Program-made: the position numbers and the translations under genes
The notes under the pieces: model-generated
Database searches by the model: none
Seen by the model: only the letters and a program-made list of their open reading frames with translations
Told to the model about the DNA's origin: nothing
Part shown: in pieces, positions 8,581 through 17,591 of the stretch
How positions within the stretch are numbered: the stretch's first letter is position 1
Layout of the letters: each line of letters starts with the position of its first letter
NCBI GenBank assembly: GCA_019420305.1
Contig: JAHZHL010000016.1
Location: 1-64,000, forward strand
DNA from: Bacillota bacterium
GTDB lineage: Bacteria; Bacillota; Clostridia; Peptostreptococcales; Anaerovoracaceae
Reading direction: 5' to 3'
DNA length: 64,000 nucleotides

Positions 8581-8919
8581 TTACTCCCTGTTTTTCTTAT
8601 TTCTGTCCCTAACTTCATATTCTACATCATCTATCACAGTTTTTCCACGGTATTTTTTCGATAAATCGACTTCTTTTCCTCCCAGCCAGTATTTATCCAG
8701 CTCTTCCCGCAGATGCCAGAGGATCCAGATCCATAAAATCAGATCATCCACCCAGGCGATGGGGAACAAAATCGGAGGAATCAGATCCACCGGAAGAAAC
8801 AGATAGATAATGCCCGCAATAATCAAAGCCTTCTTTCGCTTTGGCACAGATCGATCCTTCATCATAAAACGGATGGCTTTTATTCGTTTGAAGATTACTC
8901 GAAAACCAAGAAACTGCAT
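8581..8919 (-). CDS. YkvA-like DUF1232 membrane protein
   Basis: A 112-residue protein with the DUF1232 core: RKKALIIAGIIYLFLPVDLIPPI followed by WVDDLILWIWILWHL, giving two hydrophobic segments. The family is widespread and uncharacterised. The ATG directly follows the engB stop codon, so it is probably translated by re-initiation. Confidence 0.8.
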   Translation of the reverse strand: MQFLGFRVIFKRIKAIRFMMKDRSVPKRKKALIIAGIIYLFLPVDLIPPILFPIAWVDDLILWIWILWHLREELDKYWLGGKEVDLSKKYRGKTVIDDVEYEVRDRNKKNRE

Positions 8920-9507
8920 CTACCCCTCCAGCAGGGCTTCCATTTCAGAAAGAAGGTCTTCCTGCCCGGTCCGCTTCAGGGAAGAAACCGGGATTACCCT
9001 GTCCTCCTGTGACAGATTTAACGTACCGCGGATCTGACGGATACACTTCTGCATCTCATTTCGTGACACCTTATCCGCCTTTGTCGCTACTACAAGCCCA
9101 TCCAGACCATAATGCCGCAGGTACTGATACATTTCCACATCCTGTCTGGAAGGAGCATGACGAATATCCACAAGCTGAATGACCTTCACCAGTCCCTGCC
9201 TGCTCTGAAAATAGGTTTCCATCATACTTCCCCAACTTTCTGTGACAGATTTGGAAACTTTCGCGTACCCGTATCCCGGCAGATCCACAATACGGAAAGA
9301 ATCGTTGATCCGGTAAAAGTTGATGGTTCTGGTCTTTCCCGGACTTCCGCTGACTCTCGCCAGATTTTTTCGGTTTGTCAGCAGATTAAGCAGGGAGGAC
9401 TTTCCTACATTGGATCGTCCCGCAAAGGCGATCTCTTTCAGGTTGTCCTCCGGATATTGATTTTTTCTGGCTGCAATCGCTTCCAGTTCCGCTTTTTTTA
9501 CAATCAT
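8920..9507 (-). CDS. engB: ribosome biogenesis GTPase EngB/YsxC
   Basis: A 195-residue TrmE-Era-EngA-family GTPase needed for 50S assembly. G1 is GRSNVGKSS at residues 30-38, G3 is DLPGYGYA and G4 is ATKADKV. The ATG overlaps the lon stop as ATGA, the usual lon-engB arrangement in Firmicutes. Confidence 0.95.
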   Translation of the reverse strand: MIVKKAELEAIAARKNQYPEDNLKEIAFAGRSNVGKSSLLNLLTNRKNLARVSGSPGKTRTINFYRINDSFRIVDLPGYGYAKVSKSVTESWGSMMETYFQSRQGLVKVIQLVDIRHAPSRQDVEMYQYLRHYGLDGLVVATKADKVSRNEMQKCIRQIRGTLNLSQEDRVIPVSSLKRTGQEDLLSEMEALLEG

Positions 9508-11912
9508 TTTTCTTCCTTTACGAGAGCCTGTTCCAGTGCCTCATCCACAGTGTGAAGCAGAACGAACTCCATCTGTTTGCGAACATTCTTCGGAATATCT
9601 TCAATGTCCCGTTCATTTTCCGCAGGAAGCAGAACTTTTTTGATTCCCGCTCTGTGCGCGGCCAGAACCTTTTCACGGATTCCGCCTACCGGAAGGACCT
9701 TGCCTCTCAGGGTAATTTCTCCGGTCATGGCGATATCCTTTCGTACCGGCGTATCCGTCAATGTAGAAATAATCGCGGTACACATGGTTACGCCCGCGGA
9801 TGGTCCGTCTTTGGGAACCGCTCCCTCCGGAATATGAATATGCAGATCCTTTTCTTTGTAGAAATTCGGATCGATTCCAAGCTTATCCGCAATGGAACGG
9901 ATATAACTGATTCCGGCTTTGGCGCTTTCCTGCATAACTTCACCCAGCTGCCCGGTAAGAACTAATTTCCCGCTGCCCGGAACAACCGTTGTTTCAATAA
10001 ACAACGTATCTCCCCCTACAACGGTCCAGGCAAGGCCGGTCGTTACGCCTACTTCCGCTTCTCCGGTAATGATATCATAGCGAAAACGCTTTTTGCCCAA
10101 ATAATTTTCCAGATTCTTCTCTGTAATACGGAACTGTGTTTTCTTTCCGCTGACCATCTTTCTGGCTACTTTCCTGCAGATATTGGCAATTTCTCTCTCC
10201 AGGTTACGGACACCGGATTCCCGCGTATAATAATTGATCAAATCCCTCAGCGCCCGTTCGGAGAAATGAATATTGTCCTCTTTCAGGCCGTGTTCTTTCA
10301 CTTTCTTTGGAATCAGATAATCCTGCGCGATCTTCACCTTTTCCTCTTCTGTATATCCCGCTACATTGATCACCTCCATACGATCCAGCAACGGTCTTGG
10401 GATGGTATCAATGGTATTTGCGGTTGTAATAAACATCACCTTGGAAAGATCAAAAGGAACTTCCAGGTAATGGTCCGTAAATTCTTTATTTTGTTCCGGA
10501 TCCAGCACTTCTAAGAGAGCGGACGCCGGATCGCCTTTGAAGTCGGCTCCGATTTTATCCACTTCATCAAAGAGGAATACCGGATTTTTGCTTCCCGCAT
10601 CCTTAATGGAAGTAATGATACGCCCCGGAATCGCTCCGATATAGGTTCGGCGATGTCCTCGGATTTCCGCTTCATCGCGGACGCCGCCCAGAGACATTCT
10701 TACAAAATCCCGGTTAATCGCTCTGGCGACAGAACGGGCGATAGAGGTTTTTCCAACTCCCGGAGGGCCCACAAGACAAAGAATCGGGCCTTTGAGGCTT
10801 TTGGAAAGATGGATCACCGCCAGATACTCCAGCACTCTTTCTTTCACCTTCTCCAGTCCGTGGTGATCTTCATTCAAAATCTTTTCCGCCTTGGCCAGAT
10901 CAATGTTGCCTTTCTTTTCTTTTCGCCACGGCAGAGCCAGAATGGTTTCAATATAGGTTCGGCTTACGGAAGCTTCCGCGCTGGCAGGCTGCATCTTTCC
11001 AAACCTCTTGATTTCTTTTTCTACTTTCTCGTGGATTTTCTTGTCCAGTTTCAGTTTATTAAGCTGCTGGATCCAGTCATCCACTTCATCCTCCACATCT
11101 TCGTCGATCCCCAATTCTTCTTGAATCGCGCGCATCTGTTCCCTCAGATAGTATTCTCTCTGATTTTTACCCATCTGGGATTTGACTTTCGTCGTAATAT
11201 CCTGCTCAATGTTCAGGATTTCAATTTCTCTGACTAAATATTCGTTTAAAATCTCCAGACGCTTATCAATATCCAGGGTTTCCAGCAGAGTCTGCTTTTC
11301 TTCAACTTTAATATCCATATGGGATCCAATGAGATCCGCGAATCTCCCCGGTTCCTCAATTCCCGCTACAGTCGGCAGAATTTCCGGCGCCAGCTTTTGA
11401 TTGACAGCCAGGTATTCATCAAAGTTATTCAATATAGAACGCATCAGAGCTTCGGTTTTCGGCGTCAGTTCTTCCGGTTCATCATCTTCCAGCTTGGTAA
11501 CGGTGCATTTGAAATATGGCACTTCAAAAAGAATCTCATCGATCCTGCCTCTGCAGATTCCTTCCACCAGAACACGAATGGAATCTCCCGGCAGCTTCAG
11601 CATCTGCTTGATCTTTCCAATCGTTCCAATATGATAAAAATCTTCCGGCGTAGGAAGATCCGTATTTTCATCCTTCTGTGCCGCGAGAAAAATATATTGG
11701 TTCATAATCATCGCTTTTTCCAACGCGTTAATCGATTTCTCCCTTCCGATATCGAAATGCAGCACCATATTAGGGAAAACAGAAAGTCCCCGCAGCGGAA
11801 TCATCGGCAGATCCATTACCTGTTCATCCTCAAAATTAAATTCTTCTTTCTCTATGTTCTCGGCATCTTCTTTTTTGTCGATTTCATCGTTTCTGTTGTT
11901 TTCATCTGTCAT
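9504..11912 (-). CDS. lon: ATP-dependent protease LonA
   Basis: An 802-residue LonA protease that degrades misfolded and regulatory proteins. It has a short acidic N-terminal extension of about 35 residues before the LAN domain (LPMIPLRGL), an AAA+ module with Walker A GPPGVGKTS, and a C-terminal protease domain with the dyad Ser705 (PKDGPSAG) and Lys748 (GIREKVLAAH), 43 residues apart as in other Lon proteins. AGGAGG lies upstream of the ATG. The gene follows clpX and a hairpin, and leads into engB. Confidence 0.97.
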   Translation of the reverse strand: MTDENNRNDEIDKKEDAENIEKEEFNFEDEQVMDLPMIPLRGLSVFPNMVLHFDIGREKSINALEKAMIMNQYIFLAAQKDENTDLPTPEDFYHIGTIGKIKQMLKLPGDSIRVLVEGICRGRIDEILFEVPYFKCTVTKLEDDEPEELTPKTEALMRSILNNFDEYLAVNQKLAPEILPTVAGIEEPGRFADLIGSHMDIKVEEKQTLLETLDIDKRLEILNEYLVREIEILNIEQDITTKVKSQMGKNQREYYLREQMRAIQEELGIDEDVEDEVDDWIQQLNKLKLDKKIHEKVEKEIKRFGKMQPASAEASVSRTYIETILALPWRKEKKGNIDLAKAEKILNEDHHGLEKVKERVLEYLAVIHLSKSLKGPILCLVGPPGVGKTSIARSVARAINRDFVRMSLGGVRDEAEIRGHRRTYIGAIPGRIITSIKDAGSKNPVFLFDEVDKIGADFKGDPASALLEVLDPEQNKEFTDHYLEVPFDLSKVMFITTANTIDTIPRPLLDRMEVINVAGYTEEEKVKIAQDYLIPKKVKEHGLKEDNIHFSERALRDLINYYTRESGVRNLEREIANICRKVARKMVSGKKTQFRITEKNLENYLGKKRFRYDIITGEAEVGVTTGLAWTVVGGDTLFIETTVVPGSGKLVLTGQLGEVMQESAKAGISYIRSIADKLGIDPNFYKEKDLHIHIPEGAVPKDGPSAGVTMCTAIISTLTDTPVRKDIAMTGEITLRGKVLPVGGIREKVLAAHRAGIKKVLLPAENERDIEDIPKNVRKQMEFVLLHTVDEALEQALVKEEK

Positions 11913-11960
11913 TGTCTGTCCTCCTGATCTCTAAAGTATCGTGTGAACAACCCATTCTCA

Positions 11961-11991
11961 TTTAAAAGGCAGGGCGGCTCAAAAGCCGCCC
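11961..11991 (-). terminator. terminator after clpX
   Basis: A perfect 8-bp GC-rich stem (11972-11979 with 11984-11991, GGGCGGCT/AGCCGCCC) has a four-base loop, followed on the minus strand by TGCCTTTT. It starts five bases past the clpX stop. The T-run is short, so partial read-through into lon is likely. Confidence 0.7.
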
Positions 11992-11996
11992 CGTTC

Positions 11997-13271
11997 TTAT
12001 GCAGTCTCATCGTGCGCCTTTGCCTTGCTCTGATCAACCAGCAGCAGTTTCGGCTCGATTTCTTTATCTATTGTTTCCTTTGTAATGACACATTTTTCCA
12101 CGTCATCTCTTGACGGGATTTCGTACATAATATCCGTCATCACATCTTCCATAATGCCCCTCAGTCCTCTGGCGCCTGTTTTCCGTTCAATCGCCTTTTC
12201 CGCGATCCGTTCGATGGCGCTGTCTTCCACTTCAAGCTCCACATCATCGAGCGCGAACAGTTTTTTATATTGCTTAAGGATGGCGTTTTTCGGTTCTGTA
12301 ATAATCCGCACCAAGGCGTCTTTTGACAGCTCTTCCAGAGTTACGATAACTGGAAGACGCCCGATAAATTCCGGAATCAGTCCATATTTCAAAAGATCCT
12401 CCGGTTGGATGTGCTTCAGAATTTCCGATTCTTCTACTTTGGAGAGTTTGATTTCCGAATTAAATCCTATGGTTTTTTCGCCCATTCTACGCTGAATCAC
12501 TTTATCCAGTCCGTCAAACGCCCCTCCGCAGATGAACAGTACATTCGTTGTGTCAAACTGAAGGAATTCCTGGTGCGGGTGCTTCCTGCCTCCCTGCGGA
12601 GGAACGCTGGCTACCGTTCCCTCCAGGATTTTCAGAAGCGCCTGCTGTACCCCTTCCCCGCTTACATCCCTTGTGATGGACGGGTTATCGGACTTTCTGG
12701 CGATCTTATCAATCTCATCCACATAAATGATTCCCTTCTGGGCTTTCTCTATATCGTAATCTGCAGCCTGAATCAGCTTCAACAGAATATTTTCCACATC
12801 TTCTCCTACATATCCGGCCTCGGTAAGAGCCGTAGCGTCGGCAATGGCAAAAGGCACATTCAGAATCTTTGCCAACGTCTGCGCAAGCAGGGTTTTCCCG
12901 GAACCCGTCGGTCCGATCATGACGATGTTGCTCTTCTGAAGCTCTACATCGTCACCCGCTACTTTTGGGTTGTTAATTCTTTTATAATGATTATATACCG
13001 CCACAGCCAAGGCTTTTTTGGCTTCTTCCTGCCCGATCACATAGTCGTCCAGGATTTCCGCGATTTCTTTTGGCTTCGGTAGTCTGTAGCTGCTGCCCTG
13101 AGGCGCGTGCTTGGCGCTCGCCCGTTCTTCATCCGCAATAATATCCTGGCACAATCCCACACATTCATTGCATATATATACTCCCGAACCGCTAATCAGA
13201 CGTTTTACCTGACTCTGTGGCTTTCCACAGAAGGAGCATTTTAACTCTCTGTTTTCATCATACTTTGTCAT
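11997..13271 (-). CDS. clpX: ATP-dependent Clp protease ATP-binding subunit ClpX
   Basis: A 424-residue AAA+ unfoldase that feeds substrates to ClpP. The N-terminal zinc-binding domain has Cys12, Cys15, Cys34 and Cys37; the AAA module shows GPTGSGKT (Walker A) and IIYVDEIDKI (Walker B), plus the IGF-type loop QRRMGEKTIGFNSE that docks to ClpP. It lies 15 bases after clpP. Confidence 0.97.
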   Translation of the reverse strand: MTKYDENRELKCSFCGKPQSQVKRLISGSGVYICNECVGLCQDIIADEERASAKHAPQGSSYRLPKPKEIAEILDDYVIGQEEAKKALAVAVYNHYKRINNPKVAGDDVELQKSNIVMIGPTGSGKTLLAQTLAKILNVPFAIADATALTEAGYVGEDVENILLKLIQAADYDIEKAQKGIIYVDEIDKIARKSDNPSITRDVSGEGVQQALLKILEGTVASVPPQGGRKHPHQEFLQFDTTNVLFICGGAFDGLDKVIQRRMGEKTIGFNSEIKLSKVEESEILKHIQPEDLLKYGLIPEFIGRLPVIVTLEELSKDALVRIITEPKNAILKQYKKLFALDDVELEVEDSAIERIAEKAIERKTGARGLRGIMEDVMTDIMYEIPSRDDVEKCVITKETIDKEIEPKLLLVDQSKAKAHDETA

Positions 13272-13286
13272 GAATAACCCCCTGTA

Positions 13287-13868
13287 TTATCTGGATGCGA
13301 CAACTTTATCAATCAGCCCATAAGAAGCCGCCTCCTGCGCACCCATAAAGTTATCTCTATCCGTATCCTTTTCAATTTGTTCAAGCGGCTGCCCTGTATT
13401 ATCGCTGAGGATACGGTTTAATTTTTCCCTAGTCTTCAGGATCCACTCCGCGTGAATCTTGATATCTTCGGCCTGGCCGTTTACACCGCCCAGAGGCTGG
13501 TGAATCATGATTTCCGCATTAGGCAGCGCGTAACGCTTGCCTTTCGCTCCCGAGGAAAGCAGGAACGCACCCATACTGGCAGCCATTCCGATGCAGATAG
13601 TGGATACATCCGGTTTGATATACTGCATAGTATCATAGATCGCCATACCTGCTGTTACCGATCCGCCCGGACTGTTGATATAAATACAGATATCTTTATC
13701 CGGATCTTCGGCTTCGAGGAACAAAAGCTGCGCTACTACAAGGCTTGCCAGATGTTCATCGATCTGTTCTCCTATAAAAATAATCCGATCCTTTAGCAGT
13801 CTCGAGTAAATATCGTAGGAACGTTCTCCTCTGCTTGTCTGTTCAATTACATAAGGAACTAATGCCAT
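13287..13868 (-). CDS. clpP: ATP-dependent Clp protease proteolytic subunit ClpP
   Basis: A 193-residue serine peptidase that forms the ClpP barrel. Counting from the chosen start, the triad is Ser98 (GMAASMGAF), His123 (MIHQPLGG) and Asp172 (DTDRDNF). The frame stays open to a TTG at 13973, but the family start MALVPYVIEQTSRGERS at 13868 has GAGG upstream, so the shorter form is preferred; a longer propeptide from an ATG at 13937 is the alternative. The order tig-clpP-clpX is typical of Firmicutes. Confidence 0.94.
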   Translation of the reverse strand: MALVPYVIEQTSRGERSYDIYSRLLKDRIIFIGEQIDEHLASLVVAQLLFLEAEDPDKDICIYINSPGGSVTAGMAIYDTMQYIKPDVSTICIGMAASMGAFLLSSGAKGKRYALPNAEIMIHQPLGGVNGQAEDIKIHAEWILKTREKLNRILSDNTGQPLEQIEKDTDRDNFMGAQEAASYGLIDKVVASR

Positions 13869-13980
13869 TTGCGTAAAATCCTCGCTTTCTTCTTTATCAT
13901 AACGGGATGAAAAGTCTTTTTTATACAGACTCTCCATCCCATTATCATTATTCACATATTTTAGGCTCTTCAAACATAGT

Positions 13981-15264
13981 TTATTTGATTATTGCCTGAT
14001 CATACATGAAATCGAGCGCTTTCTGAATACGAACATCTTTTTCCAGGTATCCGATATTCTGAACGCCCAGCATCTCACGGATCTTATCAGCATCCAACTT
14101 ATACTGAATGGCCATCAGTTCCAGCTGTTTGTTGATATCTTCTTCACTGGCCTGAATATTTTCCGCGTCCGCGACCGCGCTTACCAACATTCTGGTCTTC
14201 ACTTTCTTATATGCTTCGTCTCTCAGTTCCTCTCTGAATTCTTCCGGCTTTCTTCCCAGATATTCAAAGTACTGTTCCAGATTCATTCCCTGCATTCTCA
14301 GCTGCTGGTCGAATTCGTTCATTTCACTTGTAATCTGATCTTCCACCATTACATTTGGAATATCGATGTCATTGGCATTATACACTTTTTCCAGAATCGA
14401 ATTTTTCATCTGGCTTTCCGCTCTCGCGACCGCCGCCTTCTTCAGGTTTTCTTCCGTTTCTTTTCTCAGCTCTTCCAATGTATCGCATTCGCTGACATCT
14501 TTCGCGAAATCGTCGTTGAGTTCCGGCAGTTCTTCTTCTTTTACTTCATGCACCTTGCATTTGAAAACCGCTTCCTTCCCTGCCAGTTCTTCGGAATGAT
14601 ACTGTTCCGGGAAAGTTACCTTTACATCTTTTTCATCTCCGGACTTTGTGCCAACCAGCTGTTCCTCAAATCCAGGGATAAAGGTGCCGGAACCCAGCTT
14701 CAGCGGCTGACGTTCAGCAGTTCCTCCGTCAAACTGTTTATCATCCGCCCAGCCTTCATAATCAATGAGGACGGTATCTCCTTCCTTCGCCGGTCTGTCT
14801 ACCACAACCATGCGGGAATTTCTCTTCTGCAGATTTTCCAGTTCCTTATCAACATCTTCTTCTGTAACCTCATCGCTGACCCGTTCAATTTCAACGCCTT
14901 TATAGTCTTTCACTTCGATTTCCGGGTAAACCGGAACTGTCAAGGTAACCGTAAAGCCCTGACCTTTTTCCAGCTTTCCGAATTCCGCGTCCGGCCGATC
15001 AATGACTTCCAGTTTCAGCTCATCGACCGCTTTCGGATACGCGTCCGCGAACAGATTGTTTACCGCGTCTTCAAAGAAGATGCCTTCTCCGTAGTGCTTT
15101 TCAATTATACTGCGCGGTGCCTTTCCTTTTCTGAAACCGTTAATCTGATACTTATCCTTGGAAGCCTGGTAGGCTTTAATCTGCGCCTGTTCGAATTCCT
15201 CTGATGTAAATTCGATTGTAAATTTCACATCATTTTTTTCTTTTGAGATAAATGTCGCCTTCAT
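13981..15264 (-). CDS. tig: trigger factor
   Basis: A 427-residue ribosome-associated chaperone and peptidyl-prolyl isomerase. The ribosome-binding tail has the signature NGFRKGKAPRSIIEKHYG near residues 42-60, a central FKBP-like domain contains VLIDYEGWADDKQFDGG, and the C-terminal part is helical. TTAGGAGG precedes the ATG, and a sigma-A promoter lies just upstream, so it heads the tig-clpP-clpX unit. Confidence 0.96.
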   Translation of the reverse strand: MKATFISKEKNDVKFTIEFTSEEFEQAQIKAYQASKDKYQINGFRKGKAPRSIIEKHYGEGIFFEDAVNNLFADAYPKAVDELKLEVIDRPDAEFGKLEKGQGFTVTLTVPVYPEIEVKDYKGVEIERVSDEVTEEDVDKELENLQKRNSRMVVVDRPAKEGDTVLIDYEGWADDKQFDGGTAERQPLKLGSGTFIPGFEEQLVGTKSGDEKDVKVTFPEQYHSEELAGKEAVFKCKVHEVKEEELPELNDDFAKDVSECDTLEELRKETEENLKKAAVARAESQMKNSILEKVYNANDIDIPNVMVEDQITSEMNEFDQQLRMQGMNLEQYFEYLGRKPEEFREELRDEAYKKVKTRMLVSAVADAENIQASEEDINKQLELMAIQYKLDADKIREMLGVQNIGYLEKDVRIQKALDFMYDQAIIK

Positions 15265-15305
15265 TAATTTATATCCTCCTAAATCATCAACACATAGTGC
15301 ATTTT

Positions 15306-15334
15306 ATTATACCGCTTTTCTATTAAAAAGTAAA
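15306..15334 (-). promoter_or_regulatory. sigma-A promoter of tig-clpP-clpX
   Basis: On the minus strand a perfect TATAAT (15306-15311) lies 17 bases from TTTACT (15329-15334, four of six matches to TTGACA). The leader to the tig ATG is about 35 bases. No CIRCE or CtsR box is visible. Confidence 0.7.
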
Positions 15335-15343
15335 GAAACAATC

Positions 15344-15393
15344 AAAAAAGGAGCCGTTTATTGCCCAAATTTGTGCTCAAACCGTCCCTTTTT
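15344..15393 (-). terminator. terminator after the CYTH gene
   Basis: An interrupted inverted repeat (AAAAAAGG.. with ..CCCTTTTT arms, two mismatches in the core) ends in a run of six T on the minus strand. It separates the CYTH gene from the tig promoter. Confidence 0.5.
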
Positions 15394-15417
15394 GTTTTAT
15401 ATCCTGTAAAATTACGT

Positions 15418-16032
15418 TCATCTTTGCCCTAAAAGCAGCAAACCTCTGTAAAATTTGCTCTGCTTTTCGGATACCAGGCCGTACTTTTCCGCCAGTCTGT
15501 CTCCGACGCTTAGAAAGTCCTCCTGTTCTCCGGAGAACATTTCGATCTCCACTTCACAGATAGGGCTGGTGCCTTTCTCCGTTACGATCGTTCCATTGTC
15601 GATGGAAACCTCCAGAAGGCTCTTCTGGGTGTCGATCCGGAATCTGCGCCGCTCGATGCGCATGTCCATAATCGGATGAAGGGCCTTGCCGTCGATGATC
15701 CGCATCAGGTCGCCGCCGACATCGCTTTCCTCAAAGGTAACGGGGTTCGGCTTGGCGTCTTTTACCGGAATATTGATTTCTTCTCTTGTATGAAGGGCGC
15801 CTTCGTTTTTTCCGCCCCATTTCAGGCAGGCGATGAGATTGTCGTCCTCGCAGCGGATCCGGTATGCCATATCGTTTCTGCTCAGATCGAAATCATCCGT
15901 ATCAAAATAGGTCGCCTTCATAAACACCGTCTGTCTGGTCTGAGGCTCTTCCATCTTTTTCAGGTCCTCATCCTCCCAGATACGGGCAGCTGTCTCTTTG
16001 CTGTCAATCGCGTACTTTAATTCAATTTCCAT
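15418..16032 (-). CDS. CYTH domain protein
   Basis: A 204-residue CYTH/triphosphate tunnel metalloenzyme. It begins with the family motif EIELK and has the alternating charged strands of the tunnel (AYRIRCEDD, LIACLKWGG, RIERRRFRID, CEVEIEMFSG). Such enzymes hydrolyse inorganic triphosphate or nucleoside triphosphates, or cyclise ATP. The start at 16032 has AAAGGA upstream and starts directly at the motif; the frame stays open further upstream without support. The substrate cannot be predicted. Confidence 0.82.
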   Translation of the reverse strand: MEIELKYAIDSKETAARIWEDEDLKKMEEPQTRQTVFMKATYFDTDDFDLSRNDMAYRIRCEDDNLIACLKWGGKNEGALHTREEINIPVKDAKPNPVTFEESDVGGDLMRIIDGKALHPIMDMRIERRRFRIDTQKSLLEVSIDNGTIVTEKGTSPICEVEIEMFSGEQEDFLSVGDRLAEKYGLVSEKQSKFYRGLLLLGQR

Positions 16033-16132
16033 AAGATTTCCTTTTTCAATTGTAAAAACTACTTCATTACCGCAAAAAGCAGGTACAGACAGCATGATAC
16101 CATTTTATCGGAGAAATAGCAAGGAAAAGTTT

Positions 16133-16576
16133 TCAGATGGTTTCTAAAGCTTCAAAATCCGGAATTTCAGGCTGAATATCGCCAAAACAATCCTCTCCGC
16201 CGTATTGTTCTATTAAGTCGGCAAATTCTTTTTTATGGTTTTCCTCTATATAATAACAGTATTCGTGAAATACAGCGATCAGTACCGTTTCTTTCTGCTG
16301 ATAAAACACAAGATCGTAACCGGTCTCAAGAAACGAACGATACTCTTTGAAAATACCGGCTACCTTCGCGTTAAGTTCATAATGATTTAATTTTACATTC
16401 CCCCGGCCAGAACATCCCGGATAGTTCCTTTTCCATTCGGAAAATAAATAATACGGCTCCAGCCGTTTCAATAAAGATCTGTCCTCATATCCGTTCTGAT
16501 CAAGCGCAAGCATCACGCTGTCACTGCATGTCCGCAGTCTTTCCAAAAGGGCGTCATGAAGGAGTTGTTCGTTCAT
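16133..16576 (-). CDS. unrecognised 147-residue cytosolic protein
   Basis: No family is recognised. The protein has no signal or membrane segment and is rich in Tyr, Glu and Leu, with several charged helices (FKEYRSFLETGYDLVFYQ) and a Cys-Tyr-Tyr near the centre. The start is the ATG at 16576, with AGAGGTG eight bases upstream. It is the last of three closely spaced leftward genes (16986, 16846, 16576) and is separated by 12 bases from the preceding membrane protein, so the three are probably one transcript. Confidence 0.6.
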   Translation of the reverse strand: MNEQLLHDALLERLRTCSDSVMLALDQNGYEDRSLLKRLEPYYLFSEWKRNYPGCSGRGNVKLNHYELNAKVAGIFKEYRSFLETGYDLVFYQQKETVLIAVFHEYCYYIEENHKKEFADLIEQYGGEDCFGDIQPEIPDFEALETI

Positions 16577-16588
16577 CCGGTTCACCTC

Positions 16589-16846
16589 TCATTCTTTTTT
16601 GTCATAAATGGATACATCCCGCTGACATCCCTTCGGAACGATTTCGTTTTTTATCGCTGTTTTATATTCCTGATAAATATCATAGGCGTAGCTTGCGGTT
16701 CTTATGTTTACCGGCAGCGCGTCCGGATCGATCTTTGAGATATTTTTTCTGGTTTCTTTTTCGCCGGAAAGCAGCATACATCCAATTATCACTCCCGCAA
16801 TCAGCAGAAGAACTGCAGCGGCAATAAAAAATGATTTCTTAGTCAT
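16589..16846 (-). CDS. small single-anchor membrane protein
   Basis: An 85-residue protein with one N-terminal membrane helix (about residues 6-27, FFIAAAVLLLIAGVIIGCML) and a short charged domain outside it. A cysteine inside the helix could be a lipobox, but the context GVIIGC is not convincing. The ATG at 16846 has a G-rich ribosome binding site eight bases upstream. It lies 12 bases after the interrupted gene at 16859-16986. Function unknown. Confidence 0.55.
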   Translation of the reverse strand: MTKKSFFIAAAVLLLIAGVIIGCMLLSGEKETRKNISKIDPDALPVNIRTASYAYDIYQEYKTAIKNEIVPKGCQRDVSIYDKKE

Positions 16847-16858
16847 AGCCAATCCCCC

Positions 16859-16986
16859 CTATTCGGAACGCACTTTATTTCCCCACAGATCGACTGATAA
16901 TAAGAAAATCAGTCCATAGGCAAGACCGCCAAGGATTTCATAATCGGTCGGCCGCCAGATTCCCAGATTTTCTTTTTTGTATTCAT
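16859..16986 (-). pseudogene. small membrane-protein gene interrupted at an A AAA AAG run (frameshifted or slippery)
   Basis: An ATG at 16984-16986 has AAGGAG seven bases upstream. It opens MNTKK, then hits A AAA AAG and would stop after 25 codons in its own frame. Moving back one base at that run joins it to a frame that reads ENLGIWRPTDYEILGGLAYG and LIFLLSVDLWGNKVRSE and stops at 16859, for a total of 42 residues with one membrane segment. The joined product ends 12 bases before the next start, as a real gene would. Either one A has been gained in the run (mutation or sequencing error) or the site directs a -1 frameshift. Confidence 0.5.
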
Positions 16987-17036
16987 GACAGGTTCTCCTT
17001 TTTTGAACTCACATTGCCCAAACAATTATTGCCGAA

Positions 17037-17068
17037 AGCGTCCTCGAATGCTGATTTTCAAGGACGCT
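17037..17068 (-). terminator. hairpin after the 148-residue gene
   Basis: A perfect 8-bp inverted repeat (AGCGTCCT with AGGACGCT, 16-base loop) lies 14 bases past the stop at 17083. The following minus-strand sequence is only CTTTCGG, so termination would be weak. Confidence 0.35.
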
Positions 17069-17082
17069 AATTGAATGAGTCG

Positions 17083-17529
17083 TTATTGTAAAATGAGCGT
17101 TGTCTTTTGTTCCCCGGAATCCTGTGTTTGTGAAATCGTCACCTCGACTTTTTTTGGTTTTTCTTCACTATAGGATAACATAAGACAATCACACTGTTTG
17201 TATGATTTCATTAAAATCAGTTTTTGTTTGAAAGAAGGCTGTTCTGATCCCGTTGAACCGAATTTCTCATGTTCATATACAATTTCGCCATCTGAGACAA
17301 CAGAAACGAAGACATCTTTCAATATGTCCTCTTCTCCATTATAGAAAAGAAACCCTTCCCACCAGCCGCTATCATAGGTTTTTATTAAACAGGCACTCCA
17401 CTCTCCATTTTTGCTTTCTGCATAGGAAACAGCCGCTCTTTCACAGCACCAATATCCCACTGCCCCTGCAACTAGGATTCCAATACAAAGAAGCTTAACG
17501 ATTGTTCTTTTGTTTCGTAAAATTTTCAC
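17083..17529 (-). CDS. single-anchor extracytoplasmic protein, unknown family
   Basis: A 148-residue protein with a basic N-terminus and one hydrophobic helix (about residues 12-28), then a domain outside the membrane with three Cys and a WSACLIKTYDSGWWEGFLFYN segment. The pattern suggests an anchored beta-rich domain but no family is recognised. The start is GTG at 17529, with GGAG nine bases upstream. The 3' edge of repeat A1 lies just ahead of it, and it is downstream of two membrane-protein genes that may share the ECF-type promoter at 18508-18533. Confidence 0.55.
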   Translation of the reverse strand: MKILRNKRTIVKLLCIGILVAGAVGYWCCERAAVSYAESKNGEWSACLIKTYDSGWWEGFLFYNGEEDILKDVFVSVVSDGEIVYEHEKFGSTGSEQPSFKQKLILMKSYKQCDCLMLSYSEEKPKKVEVTISQTQDSGEQKTTLILQ

Positions 17530-17545
17530 CCTTATCTACTCCTAC

Positions 17546-17591
17546 CCCTTTATATATTAAGATGATCCGAATCGGTTATTCGGTTCAAAAT
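17546..17591 (-). repeat. repeat A, copy 1 (46 bp)
   Basis: This sequence recurs at 18050-18096 with 43 of 47 positions the same (one T indel and three changes). It covers the last codons and stop of the gene at 17585 and includes a 6-bp hairpin (CCGAAT/ATTCGG). The hairpin is perfect only in this copy. Confidence 0.8.
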
